From Piscicola geometra (Eukaryota; Annelida; Clitellata; Hirudinida; Piscicolidae): 64,000 nt of DNA. Below, piece by piece: positions 15,918-38,782 of the stretch; position 1 is the first letter of the stretch; each line of letters opens with the position of its first letter. The notes under the pieces were generated by a model. It did no database searches, was not told the origin of the DNA, and saw only the letters and a list, made by a program, of their open reading frames with translations. The stretch spans positions 6,035,876 to 6,099,875 of the forward strand of contig OX030956.1 of the NCBI GenBank assembly GCA_943735955.1, given 5' to 3'. The position numbers and the translations under genes are program-made.

Positions 15918-16651
15918 GTTTTAAAACCTCTTATATAAATATCTTGAAAACTAATAAGTTTATGTAAAAATATTATTTCAAAATGATTTTTTCATCGTCT
16001 CTCACCTATTTGGTGGATGCCTGCTTATCATTTGTATTTACACGATTCAAATACATTGAACGGTAGCCAGGAAATGTATATTTAATTTGTAAATTTTTTC
16101 TTTTACTACCTCAAATCAGTGAATAATTATTGGTTTGAAACACCATAAATATTTAGCGACAATGAAGCGATTATTATATTTGGGCGTCCGCTACCTTAAC
16201 GCTACTGTTTGAGGCCCTCAGAAGGCGCTACAAGTAATAGTGTTCACAAAGACTCATTTGAAATCTTCAAATTTTCTTTTCTGCTTCATCCTCATCGTCT
16301 TTCTCTTGACAACTATCTTCACCTTTTCACCATTTTATCCTCGACTATTAATAGAATATTTATAGATTAACGTTTCTATAAATGAATAAATGCGATCAAA
16401 TAAAATATAAAAATTGCCTTAAAAACCGTATGACTTATAAGCCTTAAAAAACCAAAATTTAAAAAAACACATTAAATTTTAACGAGCCTATTTAGTTTCG
16501 AGGTAGCGTTTGTGATTCTAAAGTTGGTGTCAATTTATCTTAAAGAAAAAAAGACCACGCTGAATACTTCAATGGGGTGACCAGCATCAATGGATTATCC
16601 ATTAATTATAAATAGGCTAATTTAAAAAGCGTGAGGAACGAAAGATTATTC

Positions 16652-20311
<3,660 letters not shown>

Positions 20312-20449
20312 CTTTTTTGAAATTTCAATGGAAGGCTGAGTTTAAATGCAGGAAGATATTGAATAAATGATTCTTTCTAAGGAATAATAAAGTAGTGAAT
20401 TTTTAGAATTAAAAATTGATCAAAAATTGAAAAGTCAATATAAATAAAA

Positions 20450-20488
20450 GTAAGCTATGACATTTATTTATTAGCAAAAGTGAAATTT
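20450..20488 (-). promoter_or_regulatory. Shared SERINC upstream element (SER-3 copy)
   Basis: Plus-strand GTAAGCTATGACATTTATTT followed by AGCAAAAGTGAAATTT, 139 bp upstream of the SER-3 ATG. It matches the elements upstream of SER-4 and SER-2. Confidence 0.6.
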
Positions 20489-20739
20489 AAGTTACTTTTT
20501 TAATACGATTTTTAAAGGACCTTATGGAAGTATCTAGCTATAGACTATTTATACATTAAAAAATATTATTTACAAAATATATTAGTTATTAAATGTCTAA
20601 ATTGATAAATAAAATTTGAAAAAGTTCGTTGAAAGGGTTAAAAATTATTTAAAACGGGCTTTTCTATAAAAAATAGCAACTAAATGGGCAAATAGGAATA
20701 AAATAGGGCTGCAAATTTTGAAATCATAAACGGAAAGTT

Positions 20740-27394
<6,655 letters not shown>

Positions 27395-27533
27395 CTTGGA
27401 ACTCGCTCAAAGCCCGATGGAAATGAGATGTTTCAATGAGGGAAGAATTTAAATGATTTTTTCTAAGCGAAAATAAGAATAAGAAATAAAATTAAAAATT
27501 AAAAAAAATTTATCAAGAAATTAAAAACTGAAT

Positions 27534-27569
27534 GTAAACTATGACATGTTTATTATCAAAAGTGGAATT
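27534..27569 (-). promoter_or_regulatory. Shared SERINC upstream element (SER-2 copy)
   Basis: Plus-strand GTAAACTATGACATGTTTAT followed by CAAAAGTGGAATT, 140 bp upstream of the SER-2 ATG. Confidence 0.6.
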
Positions 27570-28281
27570 ATTTGTTACAAATAAGTTTCAAAATTTTCTC
27601 TAGTCAGATGTTTGTTTATGAATTCATTTTGACAGAATTTTTAATGGCAATCTGATTTCCAAACTTTCTTCCTGGGCGAAAATATATTTCAGATCCTATT
27701 TGAATGTATTTAGTTATTTTATAAATTACATTTTGGTCTTTTGTCACATTTTAGTTCATTAAAGACGTAAAAAGTAATACAAAATTTATTTTTAGAAAAA
27801 TATATTTTTAATGAGTCATAAGTTTACATAGTCCACACAAAGAATTAACAAACACTAAGCAGGCGATAGCAACAAAAATAATTTATAAGTAAAAAAGACA
27901 CTAGATCGCTCAAAGTATTTACACGAACAATAAATAGGTAGAAAACAGAGCGGGAAGGAAAAATATTGAATATATAAAAACTTATAACTTGTGTATAAAC
28001 GTGCAGACAATGGTTCCATCTGCCCGAATCACTGAATAGAATACTTTTTGAAAGATACAATTAGAATGTTTTGTGAACATTTCAAAGTTTCCGAGTTGTC
28101 AAAAATACACTAGTATGGAAAGTATCATGTGAGGATTTTTATTGCTAAAGTTGCAGTGCAAAGCAATAAATATGGGTAGCATTAAGATTTAGTGAAGATG
28201 GCCATAGACTCATTCATGAACACAAACTGCACAAATCATTTTTTACTTTAAATATAAAAAGACTAAATCTCATTTTTCTAA

Positions 28282-30757
28282 TCACGGTGTACTCTCTGTT
28301 CTTTTCTTGACATATTTCACCTCACTCTCGCTATCAACTTCAGCACTGCTCAGCGTCTTAGTGGCGCTCTCAGCACCTCCATCTTCCGTGTCTGGAGCCT
28401 CTTGTCTGGCGGTGGCGAACCTCACTGACTTGCTCATGAAACCGGGAACGAAGATGGAGAAGACGAAGAGGATGAAACACATCCATGCAGTGCCCACCTT
28501 TATCAGCACTGGAAACCAGCTGGAAGTCAACGGCGCTGCGAAGTTCGGGTGAGGACTGGTGGAGGAAGTTATTTTGTTTGTTTATTTACCTACGTGATAA
28601 ATTTTTAAATAAATATTTTACTTAAAACACTCTTGAAGAATCAAAGGTAATAGATGATACGATCAATTTAACATAATTTTCTTATGTGGCAATCACGCAA
28701 AAAGAAGGTAGTAGACTGACTTGAACCATTTGGTGAGTTGCATCATTAGATAGCAAGAGGTGAGGATGTAGATGAAGTGGAAGAAGGAGTAGTTGTAGGT
28801 GACTTTCAGATGGTCGTTGAAATTCACTTTCTGTCCACCTCTGCTACTTTGAATACGGGGTACTGGTGGTTTGAAGAGAGCGTGAGAAATAGAAATGCAG
28901 AAAGTAGCTTCAAAAAGATTCCTTTTAACCAAACAATTTCATAAGTGATGTTATTACAAACTGCCATTATTTAAGATTTTAATTCATGCGGTCAACGTTA
29001 ATTGCAATGTTACGATATACAAAAACGCTGAATATTCCATTAAAATCATCACGTCATTTCAATCTACGAAAAGTGACTAACAATTCCTGGGGCAACAGTG
29101 GCAATATACTTGGCTCTGAAATAATGAAAGTTTTATTATGTAGGCATTGCCAAACCTTTTACTGCTTCAAATTAACAAAGATTAATATTTTTAGCAAAGT
29201 TTTTTTCTTCAGAGCTATTTTTCTAGATCTTTATGCTTCACCAATAAATAAAAGCACGTGATAAATATTTTATGAGGCTAAGTAGCCAAAGGTTTTTTTT
29301 TGGATCTTAATAACAGGTTTAAAAATATAAAATTATAAATATATAAAAAGAAAGGTATGCAAATTACACATTGCATAATGTATCAGATAGAATTATAAAA
29401 AAATACTTACAGAGAAGTTTTTTTTGATAAATCCAAAAGCTCGATAATTGTGGGATATATCAAGGCTAAAAAAATATATTTAATAAGTAGCTTTAAGAAA
29501 AAATTGATAAAAATATAATTATGTAAATATATAAAGATTGATAGTTTAAGTTAATTAAAGTAATCAACCGAGATCTTTTAAAATTCGACAAAAGCATTTT
29601 AACTTGAAGAATAAATTTAATGACAAAACACAAGAAACTCCTACGAACCTGCTAGCGATCGCCATTACGAAATAAATAATGGTTTCTATCACGCTGGAAA
29701 ACTTCTTGAGTGTCTCGATGAACAATTTAACTCCTCCTAGATTCTTTTTTTCGCTCATCACGCCAACCCTTTCCTTCAGGGAGAGTCCACACGAAACATA
29801 CTTGTCGGTTGTTAAGTTTACCGTGGAAAACATATCACTTAAGTGAAATGTCGAGTTAAAGAAGTCTGTTTTTGTGTGCGTAAAAATCATTTAGAATCAT
29901 AAATGTAATAATAAATAATAGTAATAAATCATGAACTATAAAAAAATTGCAATAACTTAGTTTTTAAAATAACTAAAATAATTTTTTTAGCAAGTATTGT
30001 ATTGTATTTGAGCAAACAGATAATTTACCCCTAGAAACGGGGGACCCGACCACCGCAAGCCATGTGATGTACATGATGTACAAAGACACAAAATTGGCTG
30101 CCAACAAGCCTACTGACGGTTCTGTAAGTTAAAAAATGAGTAAATACTTTTCAAATGACAGAAAGACCTTGAATATAAAATCACCTATTTAAGTCACAAT
30201 TTGAATTTTGAGAAAAATATATGCATAAAAAAATTTCAACACTCAAAATAGAAGATTGCCGATGTTTCACGACAGAATAATAATGTTCGCTTCATATTGA
30301 TATTATTATCTTAACTTATAGATTATAAGACTTTAAATTACAATGTAATGAAGTTATAAAAGATACAAAATATTTAAAAAGGTATAATCGGTAATTTCTA
30401 CTTTTTCTGGGGAAGGGTATCAGCGCCAAGAGACACATGACGATGCAGAGAAAAGCGTTGAAGCTGATGAAGAACTTGTTTTCGTAACACGAGTTGTGCC
30501 TCGTGTAGAACAAGACCAGCAGCGCCACCATGCCACACAACACCGCAAGCAGAACCCCGTTGAAGAGGTACATGGCTAGGACCGGTGTGGGCAGTTTAAT
30601 GGAAGAATTTAAGTTTAAGTTTATTAAAGATTTATTCTTAAAAAAAGAATGTTCTCTAAATAATAGTCCTCTAAAATTCAATAGTTTGGATTTTGAAAAC
30701 AGTATTTAAAAGAGTTTGTTACTCTTTCAATGATAAATCCTACTTTTCAACATTTTA

Positions 30758-30812
<55 letters not shown>

Positions 30813-33800
30813 CTTTATAGTGCCTTTGTCTCGACACTTCATATCTTTTTCTTCATCTCCCCCTTTCTCTTCTCTCCCTCTGTCTCCAGATCGCTCCCAC
30901 ACTTCTCAGCACCACTTCTTCCATCCTCCGATCCTCCTCCTGGTAACCAAGGACCCCTTCCATCGGGTCCTGTTTTCCACGGTCCCTTCTCCAAACTGTC
31001 AGCCATTCTTCTCTCCACTCTTTATACAACCCATACTCCAGCAAAACGTGCCTCTCATTCTCTTCCTCCCCACAAACACACTTCCTATCCTCCTTCTCAT
31101 ACTTCCAGCGCACAATTTCATTATTCCTTACCGTCAAGCTATCCCCCCTACACATCATTCTAACTTTCGCTCAATCTGAACCATCTACATATTTTTCCAA
31201 CTTCCTGCTTTCTGACTTCTCCTCACGGTATCTTTTCAGTCTTTCACTTTCCTGTATCTTTTTCCCCCATTCCTCCCTTCCCCTTTGTTGGATCCTCTTC
31301 ACCAGCTCCCTTCCCCCCATCCCTCCAACCTCTCTTTCTGAGACGCCCATCATAAACACTCCTGCTCGTGCATCTTTCCCTACACGTACCATTCTGCTCA
31401 TAACCTCCACACCCAATTTTTTTCCTAAGTTGGCTACACCTCTCCACCATTTAGATTTCTTACATATCTCCTCTACACATGCTCTACCTACTCTTCCTAC
31501 TATATCTTTTCCCTCTAATGTTATATATTAAATATTTACTTTCTTATATACTTTCTTAAATTAATGGATTGTTCTTTTTACAAAATGACTTCAAATAGAT
31601 AATGGTTCAGCCTATTAACTGACCTAGGTTCCACTTCATGCTATAATTCTGCTTGTCTCCAAACTTCACTCTTTCCATCCTTGAAGTATGCGACATTTTT
31701 GAAAATAAAACTATAGATTCAGTTGAACTTTATTAATCGATTTTTGTAACATTTGAATTTTAACATATAATTTTTTTAAATGGTTCATTATTATAAAACA
31801 GTAAATTGTTGAAAGCGCACCATTTGTGTTGAAGTTTGTGGCCTTTGGTGATGATGAAAAGGAGTTGAACGATGATGAAGCTTGCTCCACCGACCGTCCC
31901 CATGATCACCAGCACTTCACGCAAGCATTCAACATGTCATTGTACAACTTTATCGAATACTCGATTCGTAATCGAATCGGTGTCAAATTTTTGATTCACA
32001 AACAATTCAATATTCAGCCAAATATTCACGGTAAACCCGAATATTAATCGTATTGAGAATATTAACAGATGACAGTGTCACATCATTACTTCTTTTCTAA
32101 TAAAATTATCACCAATTTAGCCTAATATTTTATAAACTTTCATGTTTTTCCAACTTTAATTTTTTTAAATAATTTTAAAGTTCTGTACCAATTTTTATTA
32201 AAAGGCTTTGTTTAAATTATTTGTATCAACTTTTCAGAGCAATTTTATATGCTTCACACTGTCCGTATTCGGTCGAATGGCGAATACTCAGTACAATAAA
32301 TTGTGTACACTGCAAGGTTTCTTAAGTGGTGGGGCCCAGAGCTCGGTTCAGTGGGCCGCGAAATGTTTGTTTAAAATATATTTTTTAAGCTAATTAAATT
32401 TTTAATATTAATTACTTTTTTGCTTAAAGGATTGATGAAAAAGGTCAAAAAATTGAAAAGCAGCTTATTGAAAAAATACAGAATCATTGTGTTATGCAAT
32501 TCAGCTTGACGAATCTAGAGATTTTTCCAACAGAGCTAGTCTTCTCGGTTACGTTCGATTTGAAGCTAATAGTGACATTATTGAAAGCGTGATGTCTTGC
32601 CTGGAGTTTCTTCAGCAGACGACAAGTCCTGACATTTAGAATTTCTGATTTGATTATTTAATTGCGAAAAACATTGATTGGAACAAATTTGTGGATGTAT
32701 GCACAGATGTTGCAGCAGCCGTGAAAAGTTAACACTTGGGACTCAAATCTAAGTCTGCTCATTACTTTATTTACCAATAGATGCAATCAGCAAAAAATGA
32801 GCTCCACGATGTCATTAATAATGTTTTAAAAGTAAAAAACTTTACTGAGAAAGTGGATTGAATACGCGTTTATTTTTTGCACTGTGTAAAGATATAGGCG
32901 CGGAACAAATAACTTTGGTTTTGCATAGGGAAATCAGATGGCTTTCTCGTGGAAAAGTCCTTACTCGTCTAATTGTGCTTTGAAAAAAATGTAAGCCAAC
33001 GTTAAGCCAGGAAAATCTGCTCTGGTGGATGTTTTTAGCTCTTCAATATCTATCTTGTCGCATACCTTCAAGATATTTTCGGTATTCTTAAGGAGTTGAA
33101 TCTGTCAGTACAAGGCAAGTGTACCAACTTGTTCCATCTCTTCGATAAAATCTGTGCATTTTAGCAAAAGATTGTTGAGTGGCTGACCACATGGGAAAAA
33201 ACTTAACCTGTTTTCAACATTTTCAAAAGCAATGTTTAAAAAATTGAATTAAGTGGCATTGCTGTTACAGTAAAGAATCATTTAAAGGTTCTTCTGGAAA
33301 TGTTTAAAGAATAATTCCTGGTAAAGAAGATCCCCGTACCTAAAAAATAATGGGGAAAAAATATCCTTCATGAAAATAATCTGCTCAAAACAAAACTTGA
33401 TGATAAACTAATTGAAATTGAAAAGGATAATGGTTTAAAAAGTGTTTGGAAAAGTGAAATGTGTGGATTTCGGATCAGTGTGCGTCTTGAATATCCTGAC
33501 GTAAATTAGAATGTTTTTCATTGACATTAAAAACAAAAAATTGTTTGAATGTCCTTAGTTTCTTGCGAATCACTTTGACTGACATCAAACTCCTAAATAA
33601 TTTTCTCGTTGGTTCCATTAAAAAAAAATCTCATTAATTATGACTATTACTACATAAATTAGGAATTTTAGATAGATATTGATTTCCCATTTTCATGTTT
33701 GGTGTTAATGGGCCGTGAAGACTATTAAAAACTGCAAAGTGGTCCATTGCTTCAAAAAGTTTAAAAACCACTGCTCTAGTGTACAATTTATGAAAATGTA

Positions 33801-34708
33801 CAATGCATATATATATTTTCCAGCTTTTTTAAAAAGGGGGAAGATTTTTTAAGAATACTATAAACCATCAACAAATTATTATTAACAAGTTTAAAAAAAT
33901 AAATACCTGTTCCAAATGTAGTATTCGAAGGTAGGAAGAGGGAAAGGAAGAAAAATAGAAAAAGAAAAATTATTTTAAATCCCCAAAAACTGTGAAATAA
34001 AATGCATATTATTTTTTAAGATAACTTTATAACTTGTAAAAAAATTACTGCAAAATAAATATTTATTTATTAACCCATTGTGGAGGTAGGCCCTTAAGTT
34101 GTTGGAGTTGTAGACTCCAATTGTGAAAATCATCAGTATGAAATGGAACAACGCCAAAACTAAAACTCCCCTGTAAACTGCTAGGTAGCCAGATAACTTC
34201 TCACAGTAAAAATTTGCATTCAGAGTGGCACAAGTACCATTCATATCTTGAATCTGGAGTTATAGTTTAAAAAATTATGTAATAAAAAAACATTACAGTT
34301 TAATTTGAGACTGCATAGATAAAAAATCTTTCAAGACATGAAAAACATGATAAAAGGGAGTGTTTATATGCTATTAAAATAGTTGAAAATTACACTAAAA
34401 ACTTAATTAAATACGTAATGAATAAAATTCTGTTACTCACGTCGGAAATCATGGCATTTCCAAATTCTGGTGTTAGGATTATATAGAAATATATAACAGA
34501 CAAAAGTAATATCATAGTGTACATGAATTTGGTGGATGTAGACTGTTTAATATCTGGGAAACAAGAAGAACACAAACTACAATTATCAGGTCCAAAAAGA
34601 CAACAAATCTGCAAGAAATGAATACATTAATTTATCTAAAGCTTAGAGTAAGAAAGTACTTAATTATTTTCCATTGTGTCTTACTTGGGTCCGACAAACA
34701 AGACTCAT
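28282..34708 (-). CDS. SERINC paralog SER-1
   Basis: SERINC family multi-pass membrane protein, first in the array. Twelve exons: 34708-34685, 34608-34441, 34253-34075, 33989-33907, 31914-31821, 31679-31624, 30575-30402, 30121-30029, 29865-29649, 29439-29411, 28862-28721 and 28555-28282; total 1533 nt, 510 aa. Motifs are CCLFGPDNCSLCSSC, PDIKQSTSTKFMY, CEKLSGYLAVYRGVLVLALF, NLRAYLHNG, FYTRHNSCYENKFFISFN, LYIMYITWLAV and VTYNYSFFHFIYILTSCYLM followed by LTKWFK. It is the most diverged copy in exons 5 to 10. Its tail (about 50 residues) is mixed Ser/Thr/Glu/Lys and ends KKRTESTP. The exon 10 acceptor (after CGAG) has a weak pyrimidine tract and was chosen because it matches the family phase and keeps the frame; an upstream acceptor at 29465 would break it. 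The introns hold a Charlie-like hAT fossil and a LINE end. Confidence 0.86.
30758..31545 (-). mobile_element. LINE 3' end with (CTA)n tail
   Basis: Minus-strand translation shows the C-terminal region of a non-LTR reverse transcriptase with a zinc-knuckle-like CVCGEEENERHVLLEYGLY (usual form CxxCGxxxExxxHxLxxC). Upstream of it lies a Lys/Arg-rich region in two broken frames. The element ends in a (TAG)n repeat at 30758-30812, a trinucleotide tail typical of some LINE clades. It is in SER-1 intron 6, same strand as the host gene. It is 5' truncated and inactive. Confidence 0.8.
32313..33773 (+). pseudogene. Charlie/ZBED-like hAT transposase fossil
   Basis: Plus strand. It holds broken pieces in several frames that line up with hAT transposases of the Charlie/ZBED5 group: SARLLGYVRFEANSDIIE-like text near 32530, FVDVCTDVAAAVKS near 32690, EIRWLSRGKVLTRL near 32925 and a KPGKSALVDVFSS piece near 33005. 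The right end AAACTGCAAAGTGGTCCATT then AAAAACCACTG is the inverted form of the usual CAGTGGTT start; the left end begins CAAGGTTTCTTAAG. There are many stops and frameshifts. Flanking 8-mers do not match well. It is in SER-1 intron 4. Confidence 0.75.
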
Positions 34709-34834
34709 TTTCGAGAATATTTGTTTAAAATGTATTTGAAATGAAATAATAATACTATGATTAATAAAAACTTGAAAATCACAGCTGTAACTAATAACAG
34801 TTATTAAATATTATTTAATAAAAGTTATTAATAA

Positions 34835-34867
34835 CAAAATGATATTTAAATAAGCAAAAAGTGAAGT
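34835..34867 (-). promoter_or_regulatory. Shared SERINC upstream element (SER-1, diverged)
   Basis: Plus-strand AAAATGATATTTAAATAAGC followed by AAAAAGTGAAGTT, 127 bp upstream of the SER-1 ATG. It is weaker than the other three copies; mainly the AAAAGTGAA core is kept. Confidence 0.4.
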
Positions 34868-35027
34868 TAATAACAATACGTTTTTCATTCAAATACACCA
34901 GAGATGTTCAATATTTAAGTAATAATATTTCTACATAAACTATTTTATTCGTTTCCGGACTAAACCATAATTATTTATAAAGACTAATAAAGTATTCAAA
35001 AATTTAATCAACTTATTTGTTAATACT

Positions 35028-35957
35028 CAATCAATCAATCAATCACTAATAATTTGTATAGCGCCCTTTACTAAGTGAACAAAAGCGCTCAGCCATCACG
35101 TCCCAAACAAGTACGTCTTCAGGCCTCGACGGAAAGTTATGAGTGACTTAGTTGAAGTTAAAGAAGAAGGTAAAGAATTCCATAAAAGAGGACCACAGTA
35201 AGAAAAAGAACGTTTAGCAAAAGAGTGTTTAACTGGAAAACGAAAAGAACGATTAAAGGTGGATGATCTTAGACCAGATTTAGGGGGTTGTTTAATTAGA
35301 TTTTTAAGATAGATTGGAGCATTACAGTTATGAATTTTAAACATATTTAAACATATTTTAAAAGTCACTCTAGATCTCAAAGGTAGCCAATGTAACAAAC
35401 GAAGATAAGGAGAAATGTGAGAAAACTTAGGAGCACGAGCAACAAGACGAGCAGCACAATTGAAGGTTTTATTTAGAGGAGCCAAAGTAGTATTAGGGAG
35501 ACCATAGTAAAGAGAGTTGCAATAATCAATCCTGGACAGAACTAGAGAAGATACAAGAAGTTGTAGGGTAGGATCATCAAGAAAAGGAAGAAGCTGTTTA
35601 ATACGACGAATGTGGAAGTAGCAAGATTTAGAGACAGATAGAATTTGAGAAGCTAAAGACAAGTTAGAATCAAAAATAAAACCAAGGCTACGAATAGAAG
35701 ATGAAGGGTTTAGAGAGAGTGAAGAGGGAGGAGGCAAAACTAAAGAAGGAAGAGATAGTAAAGACTTTGATTTTTTATTGAAATATATGAGTTCAAATTT
35801 GTCCGGATTAAGTTTGAGAAACATAGAAGAAGCCCAAGAGATTATAGATTGAAGACAGAGAGTTATTTTATCAACAGTAAGGTCAAGAGAAGAGTCAGTA
35901 AAAGATGTATAAATATAGGAGTCGTCAGCATAAATTTGAAACAAATTAACAACAGGT
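35028..35957 (-). mobile_element. L2/CR1-like LINE, 5'-truncated reverse transcriptase
   Basis: A long open minus-strand frame encodes the second half of a non-LTR reverse transcriptase: FQIYADDSYIYTSF (catalytic YADD), LKLNPDKFELIYF, SLGFIFDSNLSLASQI, SRIDYCNSLYYGLP and the C-terminal LLHWLPLRSRVTFKI and FGPLLWNSLP-like block. It ends with a TATAGCGCCCTT-type tail and a short (TCAA)n array at 35028-35045. The frame from the YADD to the stop is uninterrupted (about 290 codons), so this is a young copy. Its 5' end is joined to a SINE; the first about 24 codons of the open frame come from that SINE. Confidence 0.88.
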
Positions 35958-36130
35958 AGCTGAGTCGGCAACGACTTTCGGCTTTGACCAATAATGAAAG
36001 GTCCTAGGTTCAAGTGCAACCAATGCCCTAATAACCCAAAGGCGCAAATGAAAATATGCAGCCTAAGTGGCCTGGAAGCCCGTTCGGGTTATACGCCACT
36101 ATAATAATGCTCGTCATTATTATTATAACA
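35950..36130 (+). mobile_element. SINE copy with tRNA-like head and ATT tail
   Basis: Head GGTAGCTGAGTCGGCAACGA, B-box-like AGGTTCAAGTGCAACC, middle GGCCTGGAAGCCCGTTCGGG, then TTATACGCCACTATAATAAT and an ATT-rich tail. The last 60 bp match sequences next to the repeat arrays at 51.8 kb and 63.8 kb. It directly abuts the truncated LINE. Confidence 0.78.
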
Positions 36131-37280
36131 GCTTTGAAATCTGCCGCATGAACATCAAATACATTTATAATAAATAATATAAATAATAGTTATTTGAATG
36201 GCAATAATCATAAACATGACGCAATGCGTCATTGACGCATATCCACCAATAGATTCTACCAGATGGAATTAGAATAGTTAATAATTTAAAATATTTTTAA
36301 TTAAATGTTAAATGAAGCGACATATTGCAATTAACGCTGTTATGAACTTTTATTTAAAAGAAAAACAAGTCTATAAGTCAAGATTCCGATGTGTATTCGA
36401 ATTTATTTTATCGGATTTCTTTTCTCTTCTTCATCTATTTTGTGCTATGAAAGATTTGATAACCAAGAAGTGGAATCTTTTGTTCTTCTTTTGAACTTTT
36501 ACAGAAGCTCAATATCGAATCCTACAGCCGCCAACATGAATTTTTTGGTAATCTGTTTTTTTATACTTTGCAGCACTATCTATAAGAAGCTTTTTTATAT
36601 ATAAAATATTGCTAATTATTCAAATAAATTCAAATAAATAAGTTTTTTTATAACTTCAGAAATGGGATTATTCTTTAGAGGACAGTGCAAAAAGGTTGGC
36701 TCGTTCGTGTTATTACAGCGACTCGTCTCCTCCCGGCTTCCACTCTGACTCTGTTTATGTGGTGTGGCCAGGCGAGAATGCATCTTTTTAAATAATTTTG
36801 GGTTGAACTAAAATATTGATAAGCTTAATTGAATTTATTTACGTGCTTAATGAGGACAGTCAACACCTGGTATTCACTCTCAGAGAAATACATATTTTCA
36901 AAAATCTCTAGAACTCACTAGAAGACTCACTCGTCTTAATATATATGAGATGCTGAGGAAAGCTCCAAAAGAACTTCCCATCTTCAACAAGAATGAATTG
37001 TTTCAACAAAAAATATCATTTTCAAATATATAAAAAGTAAAAATAAATTTTTTTTCAGTATATAAAAAAATCATATCAAAACAGAGGGTATAACCAAAAT
37101 TTGCTAAGATACTCTAAAATATTTATGATATTCTTTCTGAATTCTTTTTGAAAATCGATCGAAATGCAGCTTTGAGTTTTATTAAGCACCGTAAACCAGC
37201 ATATAAAAAAGTTCATTTTTTCACTCTAGAATCGACTTTTGAAAGATAGTTTTTGCAGTATAGCAAGCATTAGACCTTAA
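36130..37280. other. AT-rich intergenic region, nothing recognised
   Basis: Sequence upstream of the SERINC array and upstream of the plus-strand genes. No coding exon, RNA gene or clear repeat was found, apart from short AT repeats. Confidence 0.5.
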
Positions 37281-37284
37281 TAAT

Positions 37285-37485
37285 AATAAAAATAATGCGT
37301 ATTTATAATGCGCCAAGGCACGCAACTGAGGCGCCACTCACACGACATAAGTCGTGAAACACCGCATCATATATACTAGGTATATGATAGCTCACGGTTG
37401 GCTGAACAAAGATTCGAACTGGCGACCTTTAAGTTGCTGGTCCAACGACTTTACCATCTAAGCCTACCCGCTCGCCGGTTTCTTG
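37285..37485 (-). mobile_element. tRNA-derived SINE copy
   Basis: On the minus strand: GAGCGGGTAGGCTTAGATGG (A box), then CGCCAGTTCGAATCTTTG (B box), a body with GTTTCACGACTTATGTCG and AGTGGCGCCTCAGTTGCGTG, and an AT tail of TAATAA units. It is the same family as 23995-24128 and longer. Confidence 0.82.
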
Positions 37486-38294
37486 AAGGTCTTAGATACA
37501 TTACCAGGCACTCCCGATTTTATAATAAATAATAAAGGAAATTAGAGGGGGGATATAATTTGTCTGAAGAGAAAAAATTTTTGTAGAAAGAAAAGAACCC
37601 TTTATGTCCCCCTTCTGGCTACGGGCTGAAAAAGAAGAAACTATTTTTTTGTAAACTAAAATGCAATATATTGTTTAAATGTTGTATATAAAATAAAATA
37701 AAATAGTAATTATTATTTTTAAACCATATCAGCTAACAGACCTTTTCTGTTCAAGATTTTCTTGGAGAGAGTTTTCAAATACGGAAGACAGTTTTATAAC
37801 TACAGTAGCAATAGCCACTGTATCACTAAAGAACATGGCGAAATTAACTGTCTGTATTTCAAGGTTTTATTTGTGAATTTTTCTAATTAATTAGGAGAAT
37901 TCATTTATATTAGCTAATCGATTTTATTTTCCAATTCTGAAAATACTTTTTAAAAGTCATTTAGATTAATTTGATATTTAAACATTTTTGTTCTAAATTC
38001 TTTCAAGCTTTCATATGCGAACTATTTGTCATTCGGCTGTGCAATGCACTACTGTCGTCGTTTCGGAAATCGTGTGAGCGAGTGCAGCAAAAAGTGTCTG
38101 GCATTCATCTGTCTCTTCACACCAAGGTTGCTCTAACCTAAGATTATCTCATCCAATGTCACAACGCATACTGAGTTTTCTGACTATCAAATTATTTATT
38201 TCAAGGCTTATGACCAATTTTTTAAAATCTAGTTAAAGCAAAAAGCTCACGAACACTGCATAAAACTTCAAGTATTTCAGAAGGAATAGACACG

Positions 38295-38782
38295 ATGTTT
38301 GAACTCGACAATGAAATCTTGCCGTACAAAGAAGGACCTTACTGCTCTGCCTGCTTCAACAACCATGGTCTCTGTCTCAACAGACTCTGTCGTACGTCGT
38401 TTTCAATTACTCTAAAAATATTTAATTTTTTTATTATTCACTATTAAATGCGTTTAAATATTGCTTTTTAATTGGGTTTATCCATATAATAGGAAAGAGT
38501 CCTCCGTGTGACGCCATTAAGAATTGTAGGTATGTCTCCCTGCACACTTGCATGTGCCAGATTTCTTCTAGTGAGTATATCTTTCAAGTTGTACGATTTT
38601 TTTAGTTTGAAAGTATTACTATAAAATCAAACTTGATACTCAAAAATCTAGAAGCATACTAGTTAATAAAATTCAGAATCATAATAATTGTTACTTTTTT
38701 AGGAGGATCAAAAAGATACCAAGTCCTTGGCAAAATCAATGTTTTTAGAGTTTTTATAGTTGTTCTCAGCGTTATCATTTAA
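38295..38782 (+). CDS. Candidate small cysteine-rich protein, 84 aa
   Basis: Three exons, 38295-38391, 38493-38570 and 38703-38782, join at GT-AG sites with matching phases (97+78+80 = 255 nt). The protein has eight Cys (17, 20, 27, 32, 38, 44, 52, 54). Its spacing CFNNHGLC and HTCMC recalls EGF-like modules, but a full EGF pattern is not present. It ends in a hydrophobic segment (VFRVFIVVLSVII) that could be a membrane or GPI signal. There is no N-terminal signal peptide from this ATG. An acceptor-like TATTTCAG just before 38281 would let the first exon join an upstream signal-peptide exon that I could not find. It lies about 290 bp upstream of ATM on the same strand. Function unknown. Confidence 0.5.

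Noticed and set aside
29411..29465. 55-nt version of SER-1 exon 10
   Set aside because: It has the better acceptor but breaks the frame with exon 11; the 29-nt version keeps phase and matches the lengths in the paralogs.
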